DNA from: Lumbricus rubellus
Taxonomy: Eukaryota > Annelida > Clitellata > Crassiclitellata > Lumbricidae
Reading direction: 5' to 3'
NCBI GenBank assembly: GCA_945859605.1
Contig: OX243817.1
Coordinates: 21,484,623-21,548,622, forward strand
DNA: 64,000 bases
Position numbers and translations under genes: made by a program. The first letter of the stretch is position 1; each line of letters starts with the position of its first letter. Below are positions 23,790 through 35,890 of this stretch, piece after piece. The notes beneath the pieces are model-generated. The model was given only the letters and a program-made list of their open reading frames with translations, had not been told where the DNA came from and ran no database searches.

Positions 23790-24004
23790 GGCTCAATTAG
23801 CATAACACCGTACACATTATTTAACATGAAAATTATCCTATTGCCTATTGATCTTCTTCTTTGCGAAACAATCAGAAGTTGTTACACGGGAAACAGGTAT
23901 CTGAGACCCGTTCAATTTGAGCAGTATATGGGGTCGAATTTATTGGCTAATGTTCAAAATAATTATACATAGGCCTATATTATGCATATATTGTAGGATA
24001 TATA

Positions 24005-25277
24005 TCTTAAACCATAAGGCAAAGTCAATTCTGTGGCGATGTCTCGTTGTGCGCAAAGTTCCCCCGGTCAAAGACTTTTAATCTAAATATATCTAAATCT
24101 CGAAATATTTTGTTTAATATTCTTATGCGAATGTAGAAGTCATCGTGACTATTGGCAGCTCTCAATTCACTTTAAAACCAGAGTTATAGACATTTTAAAT
24201 ATCGATATGGAAACTTACGCGAAATTTAACCAGCAATTAACGGTCTTAGGTCACGCTGCAACGATATTGTCCGGTCAATTAAGTTTAAAACCCGCTCATT
24301 TACTATGGAAAGTAAATTTTTGCACAAAAAGTTTTGAAATAGACTAAAGAATATGTGGTAGAAATCCGAAGAAAAAGCGATACGCGGAAATAATTTTAAA
24401 TTTGACATTTATTTGTGAGCAGCAGTGATCCCACAGTTGGGTTTTTTCCACTAGATTTTGTTTTTCGGCTGTCTGGATTTCTGGGTTTTTCTAGACAAAA
24501 TCTAGGTTTATTTTAGCTAGCTGGACATTTTTCTGGGTTGTTTTTTAAAGGAAACATGGTTTTATGAAACCTCAGTGGCAACACTGGTGAGCAGGCGATC
24601 AAAACAATCCCGCACTTAAGGTCACGTGACTCACGTCTATAAACAAAACATTTTCGGAGCGGTCGTGATAATAATTATTAGAGTCGTCATAATCTTTAAC
24701 GATTTAAACATATTTCGCCAAGTTTGATTTCATTCGGATTTTTACTGTAGGTTAAGAAGGTGTTTCCATACAATATTCTACCAAAAAAGGTCTGCCATAG
24801 TGAAAATGCCGAAATTTCGCTATTTTCAGACATTCGCGCAGCTTCAACCTTGCACCAAGAGATAGTGTGACCAGAGCCATCACGCCCACAGTCAGTACAC
24901 ACCCCGCCCCGCAGGGGCGTGTCGTGTTTGGCTGTAGGGGTGGGGGCAGGGTGAGAATTGCCGGGGGTTTGGGGGTTTCAACCCCCCAGTCTTTCTTAGA
25001 GCCCCATGTTAAAGTCTGTTTTTCACACCCCGATTCCAAGTGGATAATGGTCCAACCCCCCTCCCCAGTTATATTTCCACAATTAATTACACTGGGTGGG
25101 GGTGCGCGTTAGCTAACGATCAGTATTTCGAAATTTAAAGTGTTAGAAATCATGGCACGGGGTAGAAGAATTACACGCTCATTTAACTTCTTTTCATTGA
25201 GTAGGCCCAGCATTTATTTATCCTAATACACGAACGACTTGAACCGACCCCCGGGCGAAGCCGGGGACAAAAGCTAG
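24005..25277 (+). mobile_element. Probable Helitron
   Basis: The right end has a GC-rich hairpin (CCCCGG, loop GCGAAG, CCGGGG at 25249-25266), seven bases, then CTAG at 25274-25277 followed by T: the Helitron 3' signature. The best 5' end is A followed by TCTTAAACC at 24005; that boundary is weaker. The interior holds a G/C-run segment (about 24895-25110) and no Rep/helicase frame. Confidence 0.6.
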
Positions 25278-25347
25278 TATATATATAAATTCAATGTTTA
25301 TCATCTAATATCCCAGTTTATTCTTATTTTACCACAATATTTCTCAG

Positions 25348-25967
25348 ACAACAATCTGGCTGTGTTTATCACGGTCAACGTAACAATTCCAACCTTCAGC
25401 GCAGCTTCTCTACTGATGTCCATTAACAACTGGATCGTCATCCAGCAGAGGGTAGACGGAAGTTCGTTCTTCAATCAGTCATGGTCCGCTTACAAAGCAG
25501 GCTTCGGGGACATCAACAAAAACTTCTGGCTTGGCCTTGAGAAGATGCACCAACTGACAGCCAACGCCCCCTACCGTCTACGCATCGAGATACAATCCGT
25601 GGATCATGCCAAATGGTTTTCAGCTGAATACGATTCATTCTTCATAACATCAGAATCGCTTGGCTATGCGCTGAATGTGTCTGGTTACGTGGGAGATGCA
25701 GGCGACTCACTCGGCAGCAAGGTCAGCTCTGGAAGCTACTATCAGAGCGGAATGAAATTTTCTACCTACGACCGTGACAATGACATGTATCCTAATGAAA
25801 ATTGCGCTGCTAAGTATCCCAGCGGATTTTGGTTTAATCGTTGTTGTAATGCATGTCTTAATTGCGTGTACGGCGCTCCTCAGTTCTACTGGTTAAGTGT
25901 GACGGAGCAAGGACTAGTCAGTTCGTCTCAACTTCAGGCGAGCCGAATGATGATAAAAGTCATTTAA
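25348..25967 (+). CDS. Gene 3 exon 4: fibrinogen C-terminal domain
   Basis: Acceptor TTTCTCAG, exon start AC-AAC-AAT, stop TAA at 25965-25967. The domain is complete: NNWIVIQQRVDGSSFFNQSW, YKAGFGDINKNFWLGLEKMH, YRLRIEI, WFSAEYDSFFITSES, KFSTYDRDNDM, SGFWFNRCCNACLNCVYG and SRMMIKVI. The DxDND loop and the R-C step of the ligand pocket are present. Compared with gene 2 it reads DSLGSKVSSGSYYQSG in the variable loop where others have DSLNNMDDSGIYRQNG. Confidence 0.93.
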
Positions 25968-27230
25968 GACTCATCGAGCTCTGCTACTGGTCTCTACGGT
26001 TTATAGCAGACTATCTATTTTGCAAGCGCTCAAAGTCGCTTTAAGGTTGACGCACGCCCTATGTAGCCTACGCACTTGAGTTCGCTGACCTTCAACTACC
26101 CGGTACCAGCTCTGTGTTAAAGTATGCGCATAGGGTATTATTATGGATTCTTCTTATTAAGACGCAGGTTTCTGGCTTAAGAATGTTAAATTATGTTTTC
26201 TCTTTAATCAATTTGAATTGCCTTAACTACATAGAATATTGACTAACATCTTAAGAATAATTTAAAATCTAGTCATATCTCGTAACCTATGTGTTTTCTG
26301 TCAGAAGGAAGTAGACACTGTCACATTGAGACAGGTGAAGCAAATATCTTCCCCTTCTTCAGTCATCGATTGCATCGAATGTCTCAGGGACAAAATAACT
26401 TAAGAAAGAGACTAACGGACTGAGTCAGAGGAACGACCAGAAATCAATCAGGAGCGGTTGGCAGACTGAATCGTAATCGTAATCTTCAAACTTCTAGAGC
26501 GCCACTTGAAAGCAATGACCGGGGCTCCAGCTTATTCACGAGCGATGCGTTGAGTCAAGAGGGTTGTCCGCAGGAGTAGGCCTAATCCAAAGGAGGTTGG
26601 GGTCGTTGCCATAGGATCAGCTACCAAGGCGGGTGTCGTCTAGGCCGGAAATTGGAGGGTGGATAATCAGATGAGATAGGGTAAGAGTTCGTGAAGAGGG
26701 TGTCTTCTAATTCGAGTGAAAACCCTAGGTGTGATTGATTGAGGATCCTGAGGAAGATAATGGTGTGTGATTAATGATGATGGTGGAGAAACTGAAAATG
26801 AACGGAATGAAATGACAAGTGAGCAATCGGAAATTATTAGGACACAGTCTGATTTAAAAGGGATCAAAAAGTAATATTTTAAAGCGCTTAGAGTCACACA
26901 TCACCACCGAATGAGTAAGTCTTTGACCCTTGATGGTTCGGAGCCCGCGCCAGAAGTCACTAACGTCTATGTAGCCCGCCACAACATTCAGAATCTTCTT
27001 CAACCCCAACAGATTTCTAGATAGACAAAACAATTAATTAGAAAAGAAACTGTTGCAGGACCTAAGGGTCAATTACTTCAGCCGAACTTAGCTGAACGTA
27101 AAATCTCATAGGGACTTATAAGAAGTGAGTCCTCGACTCCGTCCATTTCCACAAACAACCGGGAGATAGACCTAGATGCAAATCACACATTTTCTAATAT
27201 CGTGAAAGACGACAGCGGAATTAGATTGTA
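25968..27230 (+). other. 3' flank and downstream module of gene 3
   Basis: Paralogous to 14910-16478. No canonical AATAAA follows the stop; AAGAATAATTTAAAA lies about 290 nt downstream. It contains TA-GCC-TA at 26064-26070 where gene 2 has only TA. No gene seen. Confidence 0.6.
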
Positions 27231-28022
27231 GGACATTATCCCCTGGACATTATCCCCAGGATATCATCCCCCGGACAAAGGCCTCCGTTCCCCAGACATT
27301 ATCGTCGATTTTGAGTAGACATTATCCCCCCCGGACAAAATCCCCATCTGTGCAATTAGTATATAATGTCTCTTCAATTAATTGATAAAGCATAATCATT
27401 CTGGTTTTGATCGCTGCGTCAGATTGTTAATGCCGTCACCGACAATACTAAGGCTGCTACCATTCAGAAGCAAACTAAAGACTTGTTAGCGTCATTTCGT
27501 TACTCATTTCTAACACAAGGAGTTGTTAGCGTTAGTCAGGTCCACAATTAGGCCTAAGACCTTTTAATGCTGGTTGCGACTTAAGTTAGCAAGTTACAAA
27601 TGATCTTAACATTAAAAAGTACATTTCCCCCATGAGCTTTAATCAGGAACATTGGACGACTTGTGTAAAAAAACTTAAAAATATATTCTTATAGGTAAAT
27701 TTCGACCTGTAATCTTAATGCCTATATACCGTATCTTAATATATAGGTCTATCTAATCATATTCTAGTAGAGTTTTATGTATAATTTTCATGTATAGTAT
27801 ACAAAATTATAAACCTTAACATATTCTAACAATATTCAACTGTAATGTCTAATGTATAGATATTCAACGTAAAACAGGTCTATTTCTTGTACAAAAAAAT
27901 TTTTTGCATCATTTTTAGGTGATGATATCATAGACCGGAGGGGTTAATGTCCTACCCCAGACGATAAAGTCTGGAGGTTTTGTCCGGGGGATAATGTCCA
28001 GGAGGATAATGTCCATTTCCTG
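27231..28022. mobile_element. DNA element with iterated GGACATTATCCCC termini
   Basis: The left side carries repeats of GGACATTATCCCC (27234 onward) and the right side the complementary GGGGATAATGTCC (to about 28018), giving compound inverted ends. Sister modules lack the insert (47795: GTAGGACAATTTTG). No clear TSD and no coding capacity, so the superfamily is unresolved. Confidence 0.6.
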
Positions 28023-28341
28023 TCACATATGCTTCGATCTTTGTTGACGTAGGAGCTGTAAAAGAGGTCGTTCCATCATCGTCGTCATTGATTAAAATAA
28101 TAGTCACTGATATAAGTCCTATGAATTATTGCATAACTGATATGCCACATATATGGACTATATCGAAATTTCGAAAATATGGTTCAACGCACACAGGTTC
28201 GGACAATTACTGTAGCATCTGAGTGGCAGTGAGTGCTAGGCGAAAATGTTGTCTCTGCCACTCTCTCTATGCCGTTGGGTCCTTAGAACACATGGTATTC
28301 CTCAGGCGGTGCTTCATCGTGTGGCCACCGTTTTTTACGAT

Positions 28342-28722
28342 TCAAAAACGAAACGCAGCAAAAAAGTAACAAAAACACAATTTGTTCTCACCTCAAATAG
28401 TTATCAAATAACCTTGATATTGTCAGATAATCATTGTTATTACTATTTAAAAAAGAAACAGAGTACTAGCGTGGCTGCGCGTCAATGAGAAGTCACTAAG
28501 TCTTAGCAAGATGACAATCACATTGGCAAATAAGGAATCTGTCAGATTAATCAACAGGTCCATCAAGAACTTTTCAAAGAGACTCAAAAAAGTTTTGGCA
28601 CTGGTGGTGGGCACATTGAGCACAAGTTGTGAAGCACTAACAAGTTCATTTGACAACAGTTATTTGAGATGAAACTTAACAAATTCGTGTTTTTGTTACT
28701 TTTTGCTACGTTTCGTTTTTGA
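28342..28722. mobile_element. Foldback MITE with roughly 75-bp inverted repeats
   Basis: The left arm TCAAAAACGAAACGCAGC and AAGTAACAAAAACACAA, followed by a CTCAAATA phrase, is mirrored by the right arm ending TTGCTACGTTTCGTTTTTGA at 28722. The interior has no gene. No TSD was resolved. Confidence 0.65.
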
Positions 28723-28867
28723 CCCCATGCCAAGAATTAGGTTATGGGGAAGCGAAAAAAGAAGAGAGGCGATTAGTCTGAATTGTTGGACGAGCATAAA
28801 GATACAACGCATTACCAAGGTAAGGATCAATTGAGGCAAATAATCATGTAAGCTTACATTGTATAGG

Positions 28868-29231
28868 CTTGGGCGCCCGCAGAAATGTTTCCATTAGGGG
28901 GCAGAACACGATGGTCAACGTTAAAAAGTTTTTAGCAGGAGGTAAAAAAAATTCAAAGCGGGGAGTTAAGAACATGCATGGGTATTTTCACAGAGGTTTC
29001 TTGATGTAAATTTCTCAATTTCACTTTTTAAAATTTCTAATATGAATTGTTTCTTTTTGCAGGGAAATGTGTTTAAGAAATCGAAAAGTATTAGTTAAAA
29101 GTAGGTTTTCCAAGTCTCTAATGCGAAGAAATTTGCTATAAACCCCAAAGGTAGTAGTGAGAAAAATAGGTTTCAATTTTCCAGGGGAGGGCAAGTGCCC
29201 CCCCTTTTGCCCCTATGTGCGGGCGCCCATG
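28868..29231. mobile_element. hAT-type element of the CATGGGCGCCC family
   Basis: Starts CTTGGGCGCCCGCAG and ends GCGGGCGCCCATG; TSD TGTATAGG (28860-28867) and TGAATAGG (29232-29239), one mismatch. Confidence 0.75.
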
Positions 29232-29446
29232 TGAATAGGCTGGAATAGTGCCATGGCTGTTCCAGACGTGGAAACCTGAAGATCGAGTAGCCTATATTGA
29301 AGGAGTGAAGTATATCTGGGCAAGTCCCGATGCGCCTTGAAAAATTAGAATGAGGATTTTTTAATGAAATAGGGCCTACGAGTGGGTGCTTGATGCTGTT
29401 TGGACGACTATATTAGATAATAGGCCGATAGCAGTAATTGGGCTTC

Positions 29447-29678
29447 TACGTATCCCAGCGTGTTTTGGATGAACCAATGTTCTTACACAAAATTAATCTT
29501 AATTGCCAGTAGCCTACAACACTACCAAATTCACCTGGGGGGGGGGTGCTGTCTGTTAGATCTTAGACTGACCACATCTAAACAACTGCAGGCGAGCAGA
29601 ATGATGATAAAAGCCGTCAACGATCATAGACTGACCGCATCGTCTCGCCTTCAACCCAGTAGGATGATGATTAGAACC
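29447..29678 (+). pseudogene. Decayed fibrinogen-domain exon with a tandemly doubled C-terminus
   Basis: YPSVFWMNQCSYT matches the YPSGFWMNNCCFHT stretch of genes 4/5; the CLNC-Y part is then frameshifted. Downstream, LRLTTSKQLQASRMMIKAV is followed directly by a second copy HRLTASSRLQPSRMMI in a roughly 63-nt tandem duplication; the stop after KAV has become AAC. Flanks resemble intron-2 material (28748-28860, 29240-29440) upstream and an upstream module (from 29690) downstream. This is the scar of a lost gene unit between genes 3 and 4. Confidence 0.8.
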
Positions 29679-30390
29679 AATATTATTAGATTTCAAGTGT
29701 TGTTTCATGCGCAAGGTTCTCTCAGTAACGCAGTGAATGAATGTGCGACAATATTGACCGGCTGTGTGACTATAAGATGCCATGACGACAGCCGCGGTGG
29801 TCAGGGCTGATACAGGAAGGAGCCAATCCGGCCATGGCCACCCATTTAGAAATGCCTATGTATCGTGGCCCAACCATTCGGTTTGAACGAAAATGGTATC
29901 AGCTTTCTAGGATGGAAAATTGGTATGTTTTCTGACGTTTCGATCGGATGACTATAAAAAGGTCGTCAGATTTTTTCTGCACAGGATCAGCAAAATTTCT
30001 CCAAACCCAAGCTAAAAAAATTTGGCCCCACCTTGGAAAATGTCTGTATCCGCCGCCTGCGGTGGTCCTGTTGTGAAGCACCTGGCGATATAGATAGGTT
30101 ACAACAAATGAATTTCATCCAATGAGGAGCACCGGAATTATTTGTCTTCTTTTCGGGCCAAGTAGGTTTGACCGTCAGCAGTGGAGAATGGATGAATGTG
30201 TCATATCGATTTGCAAGCACTGTATTCCCTCTCCTTTGTTGAAAGTTATTTAGCGCTCCGACTAGATGTTGGCCATGCGACGCCATTTTCAATGTGACTA
30301 CCCTACCGATTCCGGACTTTTACCATCAGTGTCAATCACTCACCGAGAAATTCAGAATTCTCGTCCAATTACTCTTCACTTCACGTAGGG

Positions 30391-32517
30391 TGTCTCTTAG
30401 CACAATGGGGGAAAAACTTTGGGGGATTTTTTTAATATCACCCTCACAAGTTGTTAGGTTTATTTAAATGAATTTCTTCAAAAAATTTCATTAAAATTGG
30501 GTAAAATTTATAGGTCGCCCTCTAGCCTCAAAGTTTTGCATGTAACAGGTTCACTTCGACAATGGGAAATCATGTGGTCCAATGTCGCATAATAATTAAT
30601 CATCATTTCTAGCACTAATCAATTTGCCTTGTTTATACGACATACTTGTATGTACATGTGCACTTGATATATGGCGCATTCAAGAATACTACTCAGAAGT
30701 GCTCCCTACTAGGGCGCGGACACTGAATCTGAGATTCACACCAAAGCGCATAAGCATTTGGTGGCATTTTGGAGTTCGGTCACGAGTCAAGTCTTTCAGA
30801 GGAATTCAACTCTGACAGGTTTTTAGATGGATTATAACTGCAAAAGGTGCCATCTTGCACTCCAACACTTCATATAAGGATTTCAAGATGGTCGTTAATA
30901 CTCATTATGCTGTGTGGAAGTTGGGTCTTCCTTTGGCTTCTCATCCCAATGTGCTGCCAATAGTGCCAAAGGAACAGCCTACATCAAACTCTGATTTTAG
31001 GTTGTGTTATGCGGTTATTAGCGCTGGCACGATGGAATTATTATTGTAGCCTGCTGTTGATATTCAAATATATAACATTTGACATGCCCAGGGATACATG
31101 CAACTTCACTGACAATAACGGTGGCATTTCTGGATGAGACATTGGTTCTGTCGAACATAGATATTGTCTACGAGACTTTATGTTTAACCGTGTTCTCTTT
31201 GGAGTTGAACCTTTGCTGTAAGAACAGGCAGAATGGTAATCTCCCCTCTTTTTGGCAACACCATTTGATAAGTCAGAGTCTAGCACAGCCCGACTGGTCG
31301 ATGCTTTGATGTCTTTTGTGATCACAAAAGCGTTCAAATTGCACCTGATCACTCTTATGCACTCTGTTTGAGGTGATACTGGACCATATAATTATGTCAC
31401 TTGCCTTCCTAAATATGCCTTTGCCTATATGCGTGACGTTCTTCACTGGCTTCCTGTTTCTCTGGGCATCTTCCGAGCTGCTCTTGTTTGGCGTTCTTAT
31501 TTACACCTCATCGTATCTCATTGTGTGTGATCTTTGTTGACCTGTCTCTCTGGCCGACAAACATTGCATAACCTTTGTTCTTCTGCAATGGCCATGGAGA
31601 GCTGTCGGTTCTGCGAGCTCACACTTCTATTAGAAGCGTTGAGCTATTCCGATTGTGAGTCCATGCATCTGGAGTGGCCTCCACTGGCTCCCACTCAAGA
31701 AGCGAATTGAGTATAGGATATCTACTTTAGTCTGGCGCTACATGCTAGGCCTTGTTCCTGCCTACCTTTGTGATCTCTGTAGCCCTACACTTAGTTCTCA
31801 CTATTTCCACTCCCTTCGTTCGACTGAACAAAGTCTGCATGCTCTCAGTCCATTTTACTCGTACTTCCACTATGCAGAACCATGCTTTCTGGGTGGTAGG
31901 ACCCTCATCCTAGAATGGTCTTCCACTGACCCTCCGCCTCTTTGTAAAAATACTTCTCAGGCTTTCCTCTCTCTCACCTTAATACAGTTTTATTTGGCCG
32001 CGCTGAGGCTGGGAGCGCCTCTGAGTAGCCCCTGAAGGGGTGCTGTATAAATGCATCGAATGAATGAATGAATGAATGAATGAGTGAATGAATTAGACTT
32101 GCAATGATGGCTAGGTAAAACTCGTCTGATTTCTATAAGTCGCACAAATCTCATTCCGTTAGCTGTTGCTGGGTTGAGAGTGCCTATGCGTAGGTCGCTT
32201 GAAAAGGCGCCATATAAATCATCGGAATGAATAAAAGTGAACAGAAGGTAATAACCTGATTTACTCCTTCTACATATTGAAATTAGCTAATCAATAAGTC
32301 AATCTAGGACTTCTCTAGCAAAGCGAACGATGTGGCATATTTTTAGACAATAGGACAACATAATTATGTTAAAACTTTGACATCAAAGGGCGACCTCTAG
32401 CCTAAATATTCTCCGATTGCCTTCAAATTTTTTAATAAATTTTTTCTCCATCAACCGCACAACTAGAAGGGGTGATAGATTAAAATTTCGAACTTTCAGT
32501 TTCAAGAGACACCCAAG
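30391..32517. mobile_element. Large inverted-repeat DNA element (AGGGTGTCTCTT ends) carrying a LINE fragment
   Basis: The left end AGGGTGTCTCTTAG and right end AAGAGACACCC are inverted, and similarity continues about 150-200 bp inward (AGGTCGCCCTCTAGCC on the left, GGGCGACCTCTAGCC on the right). The sister module reads straight through (50240: CCAATCACTCTTCAGGC). A possible TSD is ACTCTTCA/AGTCTTCA but leaves extra bases at the left end, so the superfamily is unresolved. Confidence 0.6.
31404..32094 (+). mobile_element. CR1/L2-like LINE 3' fragment, degraded
   Basis: Translation gives AYMRDVLHWLPVSLGI and, in the next frame, HWLPLKKRIEYRISTLVWRY then LGLVPAYLCDLC: the conserved region after the reverse transcriptase in CR1/L2-type elements. 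It ends TGGGAGCGCCTCTGAGTAG, a short hairpin-like tail and (GAAT)n at 32056-32094, like the copies ending near 35365 and 41355. Part of the domain is duplicated (two HWLP motifs). Another tail-like piece with GGCGCCATATAAATCATCGG lies at 32170-32235. Confidence 0.8.
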
Positions 32518-34654
32518 AGTCTTCAGGCTTTCCATTCAAAATGAAATCTTGATTGTAAAAACTTCTACCCAGCCTCATCTGATCCTCCGAGATCAAAATA
32601 ATTCTCGACCTAACGACATCTACATAAACACCTACTCTGCCCCCTTTGACCCTCGGGCAACCGTGACAAAGATGTCGTTCAGACCCAGGGCCGGCCTTAG
32701 CCCAAATGGTGCCATAGGCAAGGCATACATTTGGCGCCCCAGGCATAGGCCTGCATTTGGCGCCCTTAGATTCCCACTCATCTGTTCAGCCCACGTCAGA
32801 ATCTGAATTAGCGAGTGCCTGGCAGAGCGGGTATGTTTTCTTGACCGTGAATTTTGAGGTGCGTACACGTGGCGGTCGACTTTTTGGGCGAAATTTTCTG
32901 ATGACTTTTTTGTTAGTCGTCGAATTTACTGACGTCCAAAAACATTATTTTCCCGCGATTTTTGACTATTTTCTACTCAAAATTAGGCCTACATTACACA
33001 CTGTCATGTGCTAGCAAATGCGCAATTATTTCATTTTTACATTATTTCATTTCGGGGGTGTTCAAACACCCAAAACATCCCCCTAACCACGGCCTTGTAC
33101 GCTCAACTGAGTAATTCATTCTATTTTCTTTATTGGTACACTGAAGGCTGGATAATATTCAATTTTGTGGAGAATGGTATAGGGGAGGTGGGGGCAAGAG
33201 TGGCATAAAGTCATAAAATGTTGAATAAAACATGTAATGTTAAACACATCAGGATAAAATTTGTTTTGTAGTGTAGGTAGATCATCGGTGCATCCATAAA
33301 TTTGCTTAAATTGCAACTAGATACGATTTCTTAATCGCAATCTAGCTTGGGGAGGAGGCACCCAAAAGGCCACTCTTGCCCCACCATGTGGGGCATGAAT
33401 ATCATGCCACGTTTACCCCTAGTTGGGGGCAATACTGGCATGCCCTTCGTACCCCCAGAGACAGTAACATAGGCTACGTATTCAACAATTTTGCTGTACA
33501 ACAATAAGCAGGAATTTATGCCTTGCATATTAAATAAAACAATTGCACACAGCAATGCATAATGTGATGAGAAGATACCTTCCATGAAATCTCTCAAGTA
33601 TCGGTTTTGCTAAGCAATCTAAAGAATTGACACTCTGTATTAAGCTTGAATCACCAAAATGACAACAAAGCTAAATATTTTCTGATATCTAAACAAAGGT
33701 CTTAGTCAGTAAACAACAAAGACAAAAGCACACAAGAAATAAGTCTATTGTGATTTTTAATTTTATGCGTTTTAAATGCATTTTTGTATTTCTCGGCTTC
33801 CATTGTCATTCCATTTTCGGTACCTGCCATCGCAGAAGGTAGCCCCCATCTTTGCTCCATCTTATGCACGTTTCCTCTATAGACTTGCTTTGCACGCACT
33901 TGCCTTCATGAAGCATTGTTAAATATTCGCTCTTTCTTTTACGCTTGCCAGTAGCAGTAGGCAGAAGAACCCGGCGATGGCTTTTCTGAACAAGAGAACT
34001 AGACATCAAGCCTTAAGGCTACATGAAGCAACTTTATTGTTAAACACTGCTCTACTTGCCTGAGTTTCTTCACAGGTGCATGATGATAAGCTGAGTGTGT
34101 CATCACTTTCTGGATTTCTTCGAAGATGAACAATCATTGAGCACATAGGCATGATAGGCTGAGAGTCAGTGACATCACTGTTCTGAATGTCCTCATGGGG
34201 GAAGATGGGCTAAGACCCATTGGTATCCTATCATGTTTACTTTTCTTGGAAGGACCAGAAAGGAAACAATTTATCTCTTTCTCTCTCGTCACTTATCTCA
34301 ATTTCGTCACAGAAAAATATGTGCAGTTAATCCTTTTATATTACTTTTTTCAAAGGCAGGTGGTACCTTAATATTCATATCACTATCCTGTGTTTTGACT
34401 TTTCAGTTGTTAGTGCTCACAGGTTCCTCAAGACAGCACACACGTTGAGCACGAAGCTTTGGTTTTCCTGGTCGAATTGAGCTTTGCATTGATTTTCTGA
34501 ATTCTGGTGATGTTCCAAGTTTTCATTTCATCATAAGCCTTTACAAACTTTTCACCTTCGTGTCCTGCTTTAAAGTTGCTACTGTATATGGGCTATTGGT
34601 GCTGCCTTTCCTCATGTTATCTTCTCAACCAAAGTCCGTGACTTGCTCTGGACC

Positions 34655-35365
34655 AAGAGCTTAATTGTGCTTCACACAATCACTGCATGTTTGTTATTAT
34701 CAACTGCGTCAACTGCGCACTGTTGCTCGCTCGCTTACTCCTATTGTTGCTGCTATCCGTGTCCATTCTTTCGTTACCACCAGACTTGACTACTGCTGCT
34801 CTGTCTATGTTTGCCTGAGGCTAAAAAGCACGGAGGATCGCCTGCATGAGTTGCCTTGATCGCGTCCTGTTCTCTGCAGCCCGTCATATTGGCCGCATTC
34901 CCAAATTCAGTCATTATTTCCAGTTGTAGGCTATGCGTAACGTTCTCAATTAGGCCTATAGCCTACCTTCCTGTCTAGCAGCAAATTGAGAATAGGATCT
35001 CTACTCTAATCTGGCGCTACCTGCTAGGCCTTGCTCCTTCATACCTTTGTGAGCTCTGTATAACCATACTCTCAGTGCTCGCCAGTTCCGCTCCATCGTT
35101 CGATTGAAAAGTCTGTTCTCAGTCTTTGCTCGTGGCTTACTTCCACTATAATTTATATATGCAGAACCATGCTTTTACGGTGTTAGGGCCGTCAACCTGG
35201 AATGGCCTTCCTCTGACACTCTGCTTCCTTTCTAAAAGTCATTCTCAGTCTCTCCTCTCACATCTTAAGACAGTTTTATTTAGCTGCGCTGAAGTTTAGA
35301 GCGCCTTTGAGTAGTCTCCTTGAAGAGGCGCCTATATAAATGCATCTAATGAATGAATATCTTGT
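34655..35365 (+). mobile_element. CR1/L2-like LINE 3' fragment, degraded
   Basis: CYYQLRQLRTVARSLTPIV, HSFVTTRLDYCCSVYV, then frameshifted pieces; it ends with the GAGCGCCTTTGAGTAG tail, TATATAAATGCATC and a short GAAT tail. Same family as 31404-32094 and 39473-41355. Confidence 0.8.
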
Positions 35366-35767
35366 TGAAGTTTCTTAACTTTTGTTTGTCTGATCGTTCT
35401 GTGTCATTGGCCGATTCCTACCTAACGTTGGCTACCTTCTTCACTTCATCCTGCAGTGGTCTAGCAGATATCCAAGTTACAGACATGTCCCGACGCTTTA
35501 TTGAAACGCCAATAGGCCTATAAGAATGCACAAAGCCAGGATGCTAATGGCGTAGGTCAATAGCTTGAGATTCCATGCTTTATCATTGCTTGGAATTTCG
35601 AAAAATCTCCACTAGCCACCATTTTCATGGCATGGCACAATACTTCATCAGTGTGAGTTTTCGCTGAGTTTTACGCTTTTAAATAATTATAGGCCTATAA
35701 CGTTGAACCACTTAGTACATTATGCACAACGCCAATTAATAGAATAGGCTATACCAGTAGGCTACCT

Positions 35768-35890
35768 GTAGGAAAAACTGGCATGGGGCAGAACTGGCAT
35801 ACCGCTGGGGCAGAAATGGCATACCGCTGGGGCAGAACTAGCATACCGCTGGGGCAAAAGTGTCAGTAATGGGGCAATAGTGGCACGTAA
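35768..35890 (+). repeat. Short tandem array of GGGGCAGAACTGGCATACCGCT-like units
   Basis: About four to six units of 20-24 bp lie inside the element at 33181-36298. They match its terminal GGGGCAAGAGTGGCA motif and are likely subterminal binding-site repeats. Confidence 0.7.

Noticed and set aside
30391..32517. A hAT or Mutator assignment for the AGGGTGTCTCTT element
   Set aside because: Neither an 8-bp nor a 9-10 bp TSD fits cleanly at the inverted-repeat ends.
33702..34009. Minus-strand Lys/Arg-rich frames inside the nested element
   Set aside because: Possible transposase debris but too short and without recognisable catalytic motifs.
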